In this document: positions 1-13,167 of the stretch, one piece after another
Layout of the letters: each line of letters opens with the position of its first letter
Position numbering within the stretch: the first letter of the stretch is position 1
Origin: Betaproteobacteria bacterium
GTDB lineage: Bacteria > Pseudomonadota > Gammaproteobacteria > Burkholderiales > SG8-39
Reading direction: 5' to 3'
Length of the DNA stretch: 36,872 nt
Assembly: GCA_005883675.1 (NCBI GenBank)
Contig: VBCM01000104.1
Location: forward strand, 5,536 to 42,407
The notes under the pieces: model-generated
Seen by the model: only the letters and a program-made list of their open reading frames with translations
What the model was told of the DNA's origin: nothing
The model's database searches: none
Program-made: the position numbers and the translations under genes

Positions 1-4986
<4,986 letters not shown>

Positions 4987-4994
4987 CCAAAGCC

Positions 4995-5042
4995 GGGGTC
5001 AGGTCTTGAATTGCAGCATGCGTGAATACCAGACCTGACCCC
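4995..5042. repeat. REP-like palindrome between the two kinase genes
   Basis: A perfect 12-bp inverted repeat, ggggtcaggtct (4995-5006) and agacctgacccc (5031-5042), surrounds a 24-nt loop. It fills most of the 65-nt gap between the two kinase genes. The arm sequence is of the kind I know as a dispersed intergenic REP-type element in many proteobacterial genomes. It lacks a T-run, so it is not a classical terminator, but it could form a hairpin in a read-through transcript. Confidence 0.75.
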
Positions 5043-5051
5043 ACAGCACCT

Positions 5052-7121
5052 ATGAGCGCGGAAGACAAAGCCAACATCCTCGTCGTCGACGACCTGCCCG
5101 AGAAGCTGCTCGTCTTCGAGACGATCCTCGAGGAGCTCGGCCAGAACCTGGTGATGGTGCGCTCGGGCTCGGATGCGCTGCGCGAGGTGCTGTCGCGCGA
5201 GTTCGCGGTGATCCTGCTCGATGTCAACATGCCCGACATCGACGGTCTGGAGACGGCGAAGCTCGTCCGCCAGTACAAGAAGTCGGCGCACACGCCGATC
5301 ATCTTCATCACCGCCTACGCCGACGAGATGCAGACCGCGCAGGGCTACTCGCTCGGCGCAGTGGACTACATCCTGTCGCCGGTGCGCCCGGATGTCCTGC
5401 GCAGCAAGGTGAAGGTGTTCGTCGAGCTGTGGCACATGCAGCAGCGCACCCGTGCCATGGCGGAGGCGGAAGCCGCGCGGCATGCCGCAGAAGAGGCGAG
5501 GCGCCGCGCCAACTTCCTCGCGCACGCGAGCCGCGAGCTCGGCGCGTCGCTCGACCTCGAGCAGGGCATGCGCCGCCTGCTCGAGCTTGTGGTGCCGCAC
5601 GTCTGCGATGTGGCGGCGCTCACCGTGGAAAAGGAGCCGGGCAGGTACGACACGCTGGGCGCGCCGGCTGCGGACTTCGTCCCGGCGCCGCTCGCCTCGG
5701 TGCTGCGCACCGTGCTCGCCGACAAGAAGACGCTCGAGATCGGCCCCGACGGCGGTCTTGCCGCGATCGGCTGCCAGCCGCTGCAGGTCGGCGAGCGCGT
5801 GATCGGCGCGCTCGCGCTCGGCTATGCCGGCCGCGAGCCGCGCGACCGCGACATGCTGGAGGAGCTCGCCGGCCGTGCGGCGATGGCGCTCGACAATGCG
5901 CGGCTCTACCGCTCGCTCGAGCGCGAGATCGCTCGCTCGCGCGAGGCGGAGGAGGAGCTGCAGGACGCGAACCAGCGCAAGGACGAATTCCTGGCGATGC
6001 TCTCCCACGAGCTCAGAAACCCGCTCGCGCCGATCCGCAATGCCGTGGAGCTGATGCGCCGCGTGGGCTCGCCAGAGCCGCGCGTCACCATGGCGCGCGA
6101 CGTGATCGACCGCCAGGTGACGCAGCTCGCGCGCCTGGTGGACGAGCTCTTGGACGTCTCGCGCATCAGCCAGGGCAAGATCGTGCTGAAGAAAGAGCCG
6201 GTAGAGCTCGCCAAGGTCATCGCGCATGGCGTGGAGACCGTGCGGCCGATGATCGACGTGCGCGAGCAGCGCCTTACCGTGGAAGTGAGCGCCGGGCCGG
6301 TCTGGGTGATGGGCGACTTCGCGCGGCTCTCGCAGGTGGTGGCGAATCTGCTGAACAATGCCTGCAAGTACACGCCCGAAGGCGGCCGCATCCGCCTCGC
6401 CGCGAGCGCCGAACGCGGCCTCGCCACCGTCAGCGTGGACGACAACGGCAGCGGCATCGACGCCGAGCTGCTGCCGCGGGTGTTCGAGCTCTTCGTGCAG
6501 GGCGACCGCGGGCTCGACCGCAGCCAGGGCGGGCTCGGCATCGGGCTCACGCTGGTGAAGCGCCTGGTGGAGATGCACCAGGGCGAGGTGTCAGCCGAGA
6601 GCGCCGGTCCCGGCAAGGGCGCCACGTTCCGCGTGACGCTGCCGTGCATCAGCGCCGTGCAGCCGCAGGCCACCACGGCGCAAACGCAGCCCGCGGCGAG
6701 CCACGAGGTGTACGGGCGGCGCGTGCTGGTGGTCGACGACAACCTCGACTCCGCCGAGAGCACCGCCGCGTTCCTACGCCTGGAAGGGCACGAAGTGAAG
6801 ACCGTCGGCGACGGCAACGAGGCGCTCTCCTCCGTGCGCGTGTTCGCGCCGCACGTCATCGTCCTCGACATCGGCCTGCCGGGCCTCGACGGCTACGAGG
6901 TGGCGCGGCAGCTGCGCGAGCGGGGCGACACGAGCCACATTCTGCTCATCGCCATGACCGGATACGGGCAGCGCGAGGATCGCGAGCGCGCCATCGCCTC
7001 AGGATTCGATTACCACTTCGTGAAGCCGACCGACCCGCGCCTCATCCAGCGCGCAATCGAGCACGGGCGCCAGAGCCGCGACGCGGCGACCGAGGTGTCG
7101 GCGCCCCACCCCGGCCGCTAG
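5052..7121 (+). CDS. soluble hybrid histidine kinase REC-GAF-HisKA-HATPase-REC
   Basis: 689 residues from ATG 5052. The earlier in-frame ATG at 5022 would place the start inside the REP-like palindrome, and receiver homology begins right after MSAEDKANILVVDD, so 5052 is preferred. No clear ribosome binding site is seen. The domains are an N-terminal receiver (phospho-Asp57 in ILLDVNMPD), a coiled-coil linker, a weak GAF domain (about 165-300), HisKA with His319 in LSHELRNPLAPIRN, and HATPase_c with NLLNNACKYT, DDNGSGID and GGLGIGLTLV motifs. A C-terminal receiver has Asp606 in VLDIGLPGLDG. No membrane segments are seen. A receiver at each end suggests it takes phosphate from another kinase, possibly the poly-HAMP kinase just upstream, as well as autophosphorylating. 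The pairing is inferred from adjacency. Confidence 0.93.
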   Translation: MSAEDKANILVVDDLPEKLLVFETILEELGQNLVMVRSGSDALREVLSREFAVILLDVNMPDIDGLETAKLVRQYKKSAHTPIIFITAYADEMQTAQGYSLGAVDYILSPVRPDVLRSKVKVFVELWHMQQRTRAMAEAEAARHAAEEARRRANFLAHASRELGASLDLEQGMRRLLELVVPHVCDVAALTVEKEPGRYDTLGAPAADFVPAPLASVLRTVLADKKTLEIGPDGGLAAIGCQPLQVGERVIGALALGYAGREPRDRDMLEELAGRAAMALDNARLYRSLEREIARSREAEEELQDANQRKDEFLAMLSHELRNPLAPIRNAVELMRRVGSPEPRVTMARDVIDRQVTQLARLVDELLDVSRISQGKIVLKKEPVELAKVIAHGVETVRPMIDVREQRLTVEVSAGPVWVMGDFARLSQVVANLLNNACKYTPEGGRIRLAASAERGLATVSVDDNGSGIDAELLPRVFELFVQGDRGLDRSQGGLGIGLTLVKRLVEMHQGEVSAESAGPGKGATFRVTLPCISAVQPQATTAQTQPAASHEVYGRRVLVVDDNLDSAESTAAFLRLEGHEVKTVGDGNEALSSVRVFAPHVIVLDIGLPGLDGYEVARQLRERGDTSHILLIAMTGYGQREDRERAIASGFDYHFVKPTDPRLIQRAIEHGRQSRDAATEVSAPHPGR

Positions 7122-7135
7122 TCAGCCCGCGAGCG

Positions 7136-7417
7136 TCAGTGCAGCGTGCGCGCGAAGGTGCGCCCGCGCAGGTCCTCGGCCGCGTCGGGCTCTTCGGAGA
7201 TCACCTCCGCGAGCGCGGCGACCACGGCTTCGAAGATCTCCCGGTATTGGGCGGCGCTCAGGACAGGCGAGATGCCGACGTCGCCCACGAAGAGATCTTC
7301 GCCTTCGGCGTTGCGCGGGCAGTTGTCGGGCACGTCGTCCCGCCCGCGCACCGAGAAGCCGTAGAGCGAAGCATGGCGCTCGAAGAGAGAACTGATCTGT
7401 GAGGGCACTGTTTTCAT
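7136..7417 (-). CDS. conserved-looking small protein of unknown function
   Basis: 93 residues from the ATG at 7417. The frame stays open further upstream to 7642, but that extension is Arg-rich low-complexity sequence typical of GC-rich antisense frames, so the internal ATG (MKTVPSQISSLFERHASLYG) is preferred. The protein is acidic and soluble, with a helical stretch rich in Ala, Glu and Val near residues 55-80 and the C-terminus RGRTFARTLH. There is no signal peptide, membrane segment or cysteine motif. It converges on the hybrid kinase gene, with 14 nt between their ends. The composition looks like a real protein, but I do not recognise the family. Confidence 0.65.
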   Translation of the reverse strand: MKTVPSQISSLFERHASLYGFSVRGRDDVPDNCPRNAEGEDLFVGDVGISPVLSAAQYREIFEAVVAALAEVISEEPDAAEDLRGRTFARTLH

Positions 7418-7565
7418 CGGGTTTACCGTGCTCGCATCGTCTGCCGAAGGCGATGCGCGCGATGTCGCCGCCCCCGGTTGCATGGCGTCGCGTTCGCCGC
7501 CTTTTCCCCGCTGGTCCATCCGACGCACGTCGCGCCTGCACGACAGGCGCCCACCGACGCGCGAG

Positions 7566-7823
7566 TCAGCCGGCGCGCGAACGCGCCGGAGCGTGAGAAG
7601 CGCGATGCGCCTTCGGTGCGGCCGGCGCCTCAGCCGTCTCACTCGTCAGCGCGATGATGAGATCTACGACCTTCAGGAACACCGGGCGCGGCATCGGCTC
7701 AAGCCCGGTCATCCAGCGCCCGAGATTTCGTGCCGGCACCTGCAGCTCGCGGCCGAGCCGCGCGCTGCCGCCGAGGAGCTCGGCGGCCTTGCGCAGCAGT
7801 TCTATATGGAGGCAATACGCCAC
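7566..7823 (-). CDS. small helix-turn-helix-like protein
   Basis: 85 residues starting at a GTG (7823); no in-frame ATG precedes it. Residues about 8-60 (AAELLGGSARLGRELQVPAR, then NLGRWMTG) have the layout of a Cro/YdaS-like helix-turn-helix, with LGRELQVPARNLGRWM as the candidate turn and recognition helix. A short amphipathic helix (VFLKVVDLIIAL) and a basic Ala/Pro tail follow. It lies 65 nt downstream of the GGDEF-EAL gene on the same strand and could be co-transcribed with it. DNA binding is inferred from shape only. It could instead be a structural or adaptor protein. Confidence 0.6.
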   Translation of the reverse strand: MAYCLHIELLRKAAELLGGSARLGRELQVPARNLGRWMTGLEPMPRPVFLKVVDLIIALTSETAEAPAAPKAHRASHAPARSRAG

Positions 7824-7888
7824 GCTTCATACGTGTAGCACAACATCGGCCAGCGCTTGCAGAGCCCTTTCGAGCGTCGGGAGAAGCC

Positions 7889-10800
7889 TTACAACTTTCC
7901 GGCGCGTAGAAATGTGACGAGGTCGTCCGCCGGCATCGGTTTGGCAAAGAGATAGCCCTGCGCCTGCTCGCAGCCGACCTCGCGCAGAAACGTCGCCTGC
8001 TCGCGGGTCTCCACGCCCTCGGCGACCACTTTCAAGCCGAGCTGCTTCGCCATGTCGATGATGGTGCGCACGATGGTCGCGTCCGCTCGATCGGACAGTA
8101 CGTCCTTCACGAAAGAGCGGTCGATCTTCAGCGCGGCGAGCGGAAAGCGCGTCAGGTAGGCAAGGCTCGAGTAGCCGGTGCCGAAATCGTCGATGGCGAT
8201 CGACATGCCGGTTGCGCGCAGGTTGGTGAGCATGCGGATCGCATGCTCGGGATCGTGCATCAGCTGGCTCTCCGTGATCTCGAGCTCGATCAGCGCCGGC
8301 TCGATGCCGGCAGCATGGATGATGGACTTGATGCGTACATCGAGGTCCGGCTGGCGGAACTGTCGGGCGGAAAGATTCACCGCGACGGAGATCGGCGCAA
8401 CGCCGCTCGCGCTCCACGCCTTGAGGTCCTCGCAAGCGCGTCTCACGGCCCATTGGCCGACCGGCACGATGAGGCCCGTTTCCTCGAGCACCGGGATGAA
8501 TTGCGCCGGCGCGATCAGGCCACGCTCGGGATGCTGCCAGCGCAGCAGCGCTTCTGCGCCGCGTGTGCGGCCGTCCCGCAGATCGATTTTCGGCTGGTAG
8601 AACAGCCGGAACTCGTCGCGCTCGAGCGCCCGGCGCAATTCCGAGCTCAAGCGGGCGCGCGCCTGCGAGCGCTCGTTGATCTCCGCGGTAAAGAACTGAT
8701 AGCTGTTGCGGTGCGCCTCCTTCGCGCGGTACATCGCTGCATCCGCCGCTCCCAGCAGCGCTTCGGCGTCGTCGCCGTCGGCGGGAAAAGTGGCGATGCC
8801 GATGCTCGCCGCCGCGAATACCTCCTTGCCGCCGATCTCGATCGGCACGGCGAGCGCATCGAGGATTTTCTGGGCGACAAGGGCGGCATGGTCGGCTCGC
8901 GCCAGGTCGGCAAGCACGGCGGCAAACTCGTCGCCGCTGATGCGCGCGACCGTGTCCCCGCCGCGCACCGATCGCTGCAGGCGCCCGGCCACTTCGCGCA
9001 GGAGCTCGTCGCCCGCCGCATGGCCGAGGGCATCGTTCACCAGCTTGAAATCATCGAGGTCGATGAACAGCACCGCCAGCTGCTTCGCGTGCCGACGAGC
9101 CTGGACGATCATCTGCGCGAAGCGGTCGGCGAGCAGCGCACGGTTCGGCAGCCCGGTGAGCGTGTCGAATTGCGCCAGATAGGCGAGGCGGGCTTCACTG
9201 TCGATGCGCTGCAGGCCGCTGGAGAGCACGCTCGCCGCCGACTCGATGAAGCGCAGCTCGTCCGCGCCGAAGGCGCTCGCGTGGCGCGAGATGGCGCACA
9301 GCGCCCCGCGCGTCGAGCGTTCGCCGGCCACCGGTACCAGCGCCGCGCTCGAGGCACTCGCCGCCCAGTCGAAGGGCAGCGGCGCGCGCGATGCCCGTTC
9401 GATCATCGTGGCTGTGCCGCGATGCAGGACCGCGGCGATCGGGTCGTTCTCCGCGTATTCGGCCACCGCCCGGGAAGGCTCCTCGGGCAGGCCGAGCACC
9501 TCGCGTACGACCACGCTTCGTTCCTTGGACGCCTGCTCGACGTACGCGACGGCGTCCGCGCCGAGGCCTTCGAGCATGGCTTGCGCCGCATCGAGGATCA
9601 GCTCGCCGGCGCGGCGCATGCCGAGCGCCGACTCGCCGAGCCGGGCGATTTTCTCCTGGTAGCGCAGATAGACGCTCTGCCGCCGCTCGGCGGCTCGCCG
9701 CTCCGCCTCGGCGCGCCGGCGCTGCAGGAAGTGGCCGAGCTGCGAGCCGATGATCTCGGCATGCTGAAGCAGCCGCTCGTCGGGCGAGCGCATGGTCGGG
9801 CTCGAAATCGATACGACGCCGATCGCCGCGCCGCCCGAGACGACGGGAAACGCGAGCGCGCTTCGCAAGCCCGCCTCGCGCCACAACGGCAGGGCGGCCA
9901 TGCGCTCGTCCGCCGCCGCATCGGCGAGCCACTCGGCCTTCATCGACTGCCATACGGAGCCGATGACGCCGATGCCGGGGCGCACTCGCAGCTGCCGCGA
10001 GCCCTCCATGAACCGGTCGAGGCGCGGATCGGGCGCGTTCCAGCCGGCTTCGAGCTTCATCACGCCTGCGGCGGCGTCCAGGCGGAAAAGCCGGGCGCAC
10101 TTCCAGCCCTGCGACTCGCAGAACATGCGTAGCACAAAGCGCACCGCTTCCTCGTCCTCGACCTCCGCGTCCGCGAGATACCGGGTAATCGCGAGCTCGA
10201 GGCGCAAAAGGCCTTCTTGCCGTTTCTGCTCCGTGATGTCCCGGCCGATGCCGCGATAGCCGAGGAAGCACCCCGACTTGCCGAAAAACGGCTCGCCGCT
10301 GATCGACAGCCAGCGGCTCGCGCCGTCCTCGGTCGGACGTTCCATTTCGAAGTCGTGAAACGGCTGATGGTGCTCCAGTTGCTGGCGATGCCGGCGCCAG
10401 TCTTGCGCGCTGAGGTTGAGCGCCGGCTGGTCCCAGCGCCGCCGGCCAAGGTAGGGCTGCGCCGCAAGGCCGGTTTTCTCCTCGAGCGTCGTCGACATGA
10501 AGGTGAGCCGGAACTCGCTGTCCTGCTCCCAGTACCAGTCGGCCGAGAGCGCGGTCAGCCGGCGGAAGCGCTCCTCGCTTTCCTGCAGCGCCCGTTCGGC
10601 GCGCTTGGCGGCCGTGATGTCGCGGCCGACGCCGCGATAGCCCTTGAAGGCGCCATCGTCGTCGAACACCGGCTGTCCGCTCGTACAGATCCACACTTCC
10701 TCGCCGGCCTCGTCCAGGCGGCAGAGCTCGAGATCACGGAACGCCAGGCGCGCCTCGAGCAGCGCTTTATGCGCCGCCCAGTCGCTGGCGGCCATGTTCA

Positions 10801-11404
10801 GATACGAGCGCTCCCAGCGGCACTTGCCGATCATCTCCATTTGTGCCTGGCGTACCGCCGGCTGCTTGGAGGAAAACGACACGAAGCGGTACTCGTGGTC
10901 CTGCTCCCAGTACATGTCCGACGAAAGATCGGCCAGCATCCGGTAGCGCGCCTCGCCTTCGCGCAGCGAGCGCAGATTGCGCGCATAGAGCGAAGCGAGC
11001 CGCACCAGGCGCCGCAGGCTTTCCTGCGTGAGCTGCTGCTTGTGCAGGAATTCGAATGCGCCTTCGGCGATCGAGCGCTCGCGCAGCGCGGACTCGTCTT
11101 CGCCCGTGACGACAATGAATGGCGCATCGCAGGAGCGCGCGAAGGCACGGATCGTGGCAAGACCGCTCGAATCCGGCAGGTTGAGATCGACGAGCGCGAG
11201 ATCAAACGCTTGGCGCTGCGCGCACCTCATCGCTTCCTCCAGCGATCGCGCGACCGTGATCGCCGCCGAGGGCTCGTTGCTTTGCAGGTAGGCAGACGTG
11301 AGGTGCGCCGAAATCGGCTCGTCTTCGATCAGCAGAACGCGGATCGAGGGCGCCGCTGCACCAGGCGCCATTGCGTCGGCCAACTTATCGTTCGTCTGCC
11401 CCAT
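7889..11404 (-). CDS. REC-PAS-PAS-GAF-GAF-GGDEF-EAL cyclic-di-GMP protein
   Basis: 1171 residues from ATG 11404, with a good Shine-Dalgarno (gggagg) just upstream. An N-terminal receiver (about 21-140, Asp73 in LVDLNLPDSSG) is followed by two related PAS/PAC units (about 150-285 and 290-420), each with a YWEQD signature and ending YRGxGRDIT. Two GAF-like regions follow (about 435-585 and 600-740). The GGDEF domain (about 755-915) reads SGDEF at the active site, preceded by an RGGD inhibitory site five residues upstream. The EAL domain (about 922-1171) keeps EALLRW, VNLSARQF, ELEITES, IDDFGTGYSSL, LKIDRSF and AEGVET, so phosphodiesterase activity is expected. Whether the Ser-variant cyclase is active is uncertain. 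There are no membrane segments. It diverges from the phasin gene. Confidence 0.95.
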   Translation of the reverse strand: MGQTNDKLADAMAPGAAAPSIRVLLIEDEPISAHLTSAYLQSNEPSAAITVARSLEEAMRCAQRQAFDLALVDLNLPDSSGLATIRAFARSCDAPFIVVTGEDESALRERSIAEGAFEFLHKQQLTQESLRRLVRLASLYARNLRSLREGEARYRMLADLSSDMYWEQDHEYRFVSFSSKQPAVRQAQMEMIGKCRWERSYLNMAASDWAAHKALLEARLAFRDLELCRLDEAGEEVWICTSGQPVFDDDGAFKGYRGVGRDITAAKRAERALQESEERFRRLTALSADWYWEQDSEFRLTFMSTTLEEKTGLAAQPYLGRRRWDQPALNLSAQDWRRHRQQLEHHQPFHDFEMERPTEDGASRWLSISGEPFFGKSGCFLGYRGIGRDITEQKRQEGLLRLELAITRYLADAEVEDEEAVRFVLRMFCESQGWKCARLFRLDAAAGVMKLEAGWNAPDPRLDRFMEGSRQLRVRPGIGVIGSVWQSMKAEWLADAAADERMAALPLWREAGLRSALAFPVVSGGAAIGVVSISSPTMRSPDERLLQHAEIIGSQLGHFLQRRRAEAERRAAERRQSVYLRYQEKIARLGESALGMRRAGELILDAAQAMLEGLGADAVAYVEQASKERSVVVREVLGLPEEPSRAVAEYAENDPIAAVLHRGTATMIERASRAPLPFDWAASASSAALVPVAGERSTRGALCAISRHASAFGADELRFIESAASVLSSGLQRIDSEARLAYLAQFDTLTGLPNRALLADRFAQMIVQARRHAKQLAVLFIDLDDFKLVNDALGHAAGDELLREVAGRLQRSVRGGDTVARISGDEFAAVLADLARADHAALVAQKILDALAVPIEIGGKEVFAAASIGIATFPADGDDAEALLGAADAAMYRAKEAHRNSYQFFTAEINERSQARARLSSELRRALERDEFRLFYQPKIDLRDGRTRGAEALLRWQHPERGLIAPAQFIPVLEETGLIVPVGQWAVRRACEDLKAWSASGVAPISVAVNLSARQFRQPDLDVRIKSIIHAAGIEPALIELEITESQLMHDPEHAIRMLTNLRATGMSIAIDDFGTGYSSLAYLTRFPLAALKIDRSFVKDVLSDRADATIVRTIIDMAKQLGLKVVAEGVETREQATFLREVGCEQAQGYLFAKPMPADDLVTFLRAGKL

Positions 11405-11507
11405 GTCGCCCTCCCGAGTCGGGCATGCGCGCCTAGCATAGCGTCAGGGGAGGGGACGTGCAGGGCAATGCTCACAAAGGTTAGCGAGCCTTGATGAGCA
11501 ACGTAGC

Positions 11508-11576
11508 GAGCAATTAAGTAGTGCGCCTGGCGACCCCCTCGGTCACCGAGCTTGGCAGGCGCGGTGCCAATTGCTC
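11508..11576. other. nested palindrome in a divergent promoter region
   Basis: In the 274-nt gap between the GGDEF-EAL gene and the phasin gene, three inverted repeats nest around one centre. The outer arms are gagcaatt (11508-11515) and aattgctc (11569-11576), the middle arms gcgcctg (11523-11529) and caggcgc (11556-11562), and the inner arms ctcggt/accgag (11538-11550). Both neighbouring genes start away from it, so it is not an ordinary terminator for either. It could be a structured RNA, an operator or a small mobile palindrome. The rest of 11405-11678 holds no gene that I can support. Confidence 0.5.
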
Positions 11577-11678
11577 AGTTTTTCGGCAAGCGCAGTGCGC
11601 GGTGGCGGCGTCCACGGTTATGCTCGGGTCAGTCGCGTCGCGACTCTCCACGGCGCGCTGAAAGTGAGGGGAACCCAG

Positions 11679-12119
11679 ATGATGCAGCAGCAAACTTATT
11701 TGCTGGAGCTCTATCGCGCCGGTCTGCGCAGCGCCTCCGACATCGCCAAGGCGTCCTTCGAGAACGCGCAGCGCCTTCATGCCCAGCAGCTCGACGCGCT
11801 GCGCGAGGCGCTCGACTCGAACACCCGCTCGGCGCAGCGCCTCTCCGAGGCGACGAGCATCGCCGATCTCATGGCCCTGCAGGTGAAGCTCGCCGGCACG
11901 CAGGCCGAGCAGGCGGCGGACTTCTGGACGCGCGCCTGGCGCACCGCGAGCGAGACACAGGTGGCGATGCTGGGTCAGGTCCAGAGCCAGGTCGGCCAGC
12001 TCAGCGAGCGCGTGCGCGAGACCTACAACGCTGCCACGCGCAGCGTCGAGGGTGCGGTGAACGACGTGACCGAAGGCGCGCGCGAGATCGAGCGCAAGGC
12101 ACAGCGCCGCAGCGCCTAG
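11679..12119 (+). CDS. phasin family protein (PHA granule-associated)
   Basis: 146 residues starting MMQQQTYLLELYRAGLRSAS at 11679, with a Shine-Dalgarno-like aggggaa seven bases upstream. An ATG two codons later at 11682 follows directly in frame, so the start is ambiguous by one residue. The frame extends further 5' to 11571, but that part lacks family character. The protein is almost entirely amphipathic helix, rich in Ala, Gln, Glu and Arg, and lacks cysteine, as phasins do. Phasins coat polyhydroxyalkanoate granules in the cytoplasm and control their size and number. No PHA synthase gene is in the window. It is transcribed away from the cyclic-di-GMP gene and ends against a converging receiver remnant (4-nt overlap). 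Confidence 0.85.
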   Translation: MMQQQTYLLELYRAGLRSASDIAKASFENAQRLHAQQLDALREALDSNTRSAQRLSEATSIADLMALQVKLAGTQAEQAADFWTRAWRTASETQVAMLGQVQSQVGQLSERVRETYNAATRSVEGAVNDVTEGAREIERKAQRRSA

Positions 12120-12349
12120 CCGCCCTCGCCGCCGTGCAGTGAGTCGAGGATGGCGACGAGCTCGGCGACCCGCCGGTCACCGAAGTCCTTCCACACGCCG
12201 GAGATCGCGATGAGCAGCGGCCGGCGCACGTCGGTGAAAGACTCGCGCAGCGCCTGCGCGACGGCGTAGCCGCTCATCAGCGCACGTGGCGTCGCTCCGT
12301 GGGGACGTGTAGGGATTCCTGCGGCATGCGACAACCCTACACCGACCAT
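12116..12349 (-). pseudogene. receiver-domain remnant with internal and 5' deletions
   Basis: The C-terminal half of this frame (MSGYAVAQALRES, then RRPLLIAISGVWKDFGDR, then AELVAILDSLHGG) matches the second half of a CheY-like receiver of the type that ends hybrid kinases. The phospho-Asp half (VLLDIGMPG) is missing upstream. Between GDRR and AELVAILD about 20 residues that normally carry GFDHxxxKPxDP are also missing. The 24 residues before MSGYAV do not look like a receiver. ATG 12349 is the only plausible start. It overlaps the phasin 3' end by 4 nt. I read it as a decayed gene; a short expressed protein is possible but could not be phosphorylated. Confidence 0.5.
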
Positions 12350-12358
12350 GCGCGGCAA

Positions 12359-12667
12359 TCAGAAGCGTCGCGTTTCCCGGTCCGCTTGGCGCCGGCCGCG
12401 CGCCGGCGCGCTCGAGTAGCGTTCCCTGCGTCGCCGCGAAGGCGTGTGCCGCCGGTCGAGGAGCTCCGGGTAGCCGAACACGCGGCCTTCCTCGTCGAGC
12501 TTGCGAAGCTTCCCCGGGTCGAGCTCGACGAACACGCCCTTTGCGTGCACTACATCCGGGTCGAGTTCGACGGCGACGCGGCCCTCGCGCACGACGAGCG
12601 CAGAGGCGGTGCTCACTTGCCGCCGCCCGGTGCTGATGATGTGGTAGACGACCGGCCGGCGAGTCAC
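12359..12667 (-). CDS. unrecognised small protein coupled to the response regulator
   Basis: 102 residues from a GTG at 12667 that overlaps the stop of the preceding response regulator in a GTGA arrangement, which supports this start and translational coupling. The first 75 residues look like an ordinary folded domain (RPVVYHIISTGRR, VREGRVAVELDPD, KGVFVELDPGKLRKL), mostly beta with repeated V-E-L-D strands. The last 30 are Arg-rich and may be disordered or misread. No signal peptide or membrane segment is seen. I do not recognise the family. Its partner upstream suggests a role in signalling output, but that is only context. Confidence 0.6.
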   Translation of the reverse strand: MTRRPVVYHIISTGRRQVSTASALVVREGRVAVELDPDVVHAKGVFVELDPGKLRKLDEEGRVFGYPELLDRRHTPSRRRRERYSSAPARGRRQADRETRRF

Positions 12668-13014
12668 GTGCCATCCTCGAGCGCCGCGATCAGGTCCTTG
12701 ATGTCGAAGGGCTTGCGCAGCGTGTGGCTGACGCCCAGTTCGCGTGCCACCGGCAGGTAGTCCACGCCCGGCCGGCCCGACATTGCGATTACACGCACGC
12801 CTGGGAATTGCTTACGCACCGCGGCCACCGTTTCGATGCCGTCCATTTCCGGCATGAAGAGATCGGTGAGGACCGCGTCGACCCGGTGCCCATTGAGATA
12901 GGCAAGCGCCTCCCGCCCGTGGGCGGCCGTAAGCACTTCATAGTTCTGCGCTTCCAGGGCTACCCGCAGGTATTCCCGCAAGTCCGCGTTGTCCTCGATC
13001 ACCAGCACCCGCAT
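12664..13014 (-). CDS. single-domain response regulator (CheY-like)
   Basis: 116 residues from ATG 13014, preceded by a purine-rich ggggag. It is a complete receiver: acidic pocket at IEDNAD, phospho-Asp51 in LTDLFMPEMDG, the conserved hydroxyl residue in VIAMSG, and Lys in LRKPFDIKDL near the end. No output domain follows, so it probably acts by protein contact or as a phosphate shuttle for the hybrid kinases nearby; the pairing is not proven. The frame upstream of 13014 is open but antisense to the PhoB gene and not coding. It forms an operon with the small gene downstream. The 153-nt region before it is shared with the divergent PhoB gene. Confidence 0.9.
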   Translation of the reverse strand: MRVLVIEDNADLREYLRVALEAQNYEVLTAAHGREALAYLNGHRVDAVLTDLFMPEMDGIETVAAVRKQFPGVRVIAMSGRPGVDYLPVARELGVSHTLRKPFDIKDLIAALEDGT

Positions 13015-13167
13015 GGCTCCCCCAGTGCAAAGCCCGTTCCGGGCTTCCTGTCGGTGGATAACGACATCGGGCCAATGTGACACGACTGTTAAATAAGGGC
13101 CCGGCGATATGCCGCTTCCGGGCGACGCCCTAGCATCAACCGGCCTAACAACAGCCGGGAGTGCTCC

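Noticed and set aside
11514-11780. 88-codon minus-strand open frame before the phasin gene
   Set aside because: It overlaps the phasin start and nested palindrome on the opposite strand and has no protein-like features.
13077-13098. Possible Pho box before the PhoB gene
   Set aside because: Only a partial match (ctgttaaata) without a second half-site at the right spacing.
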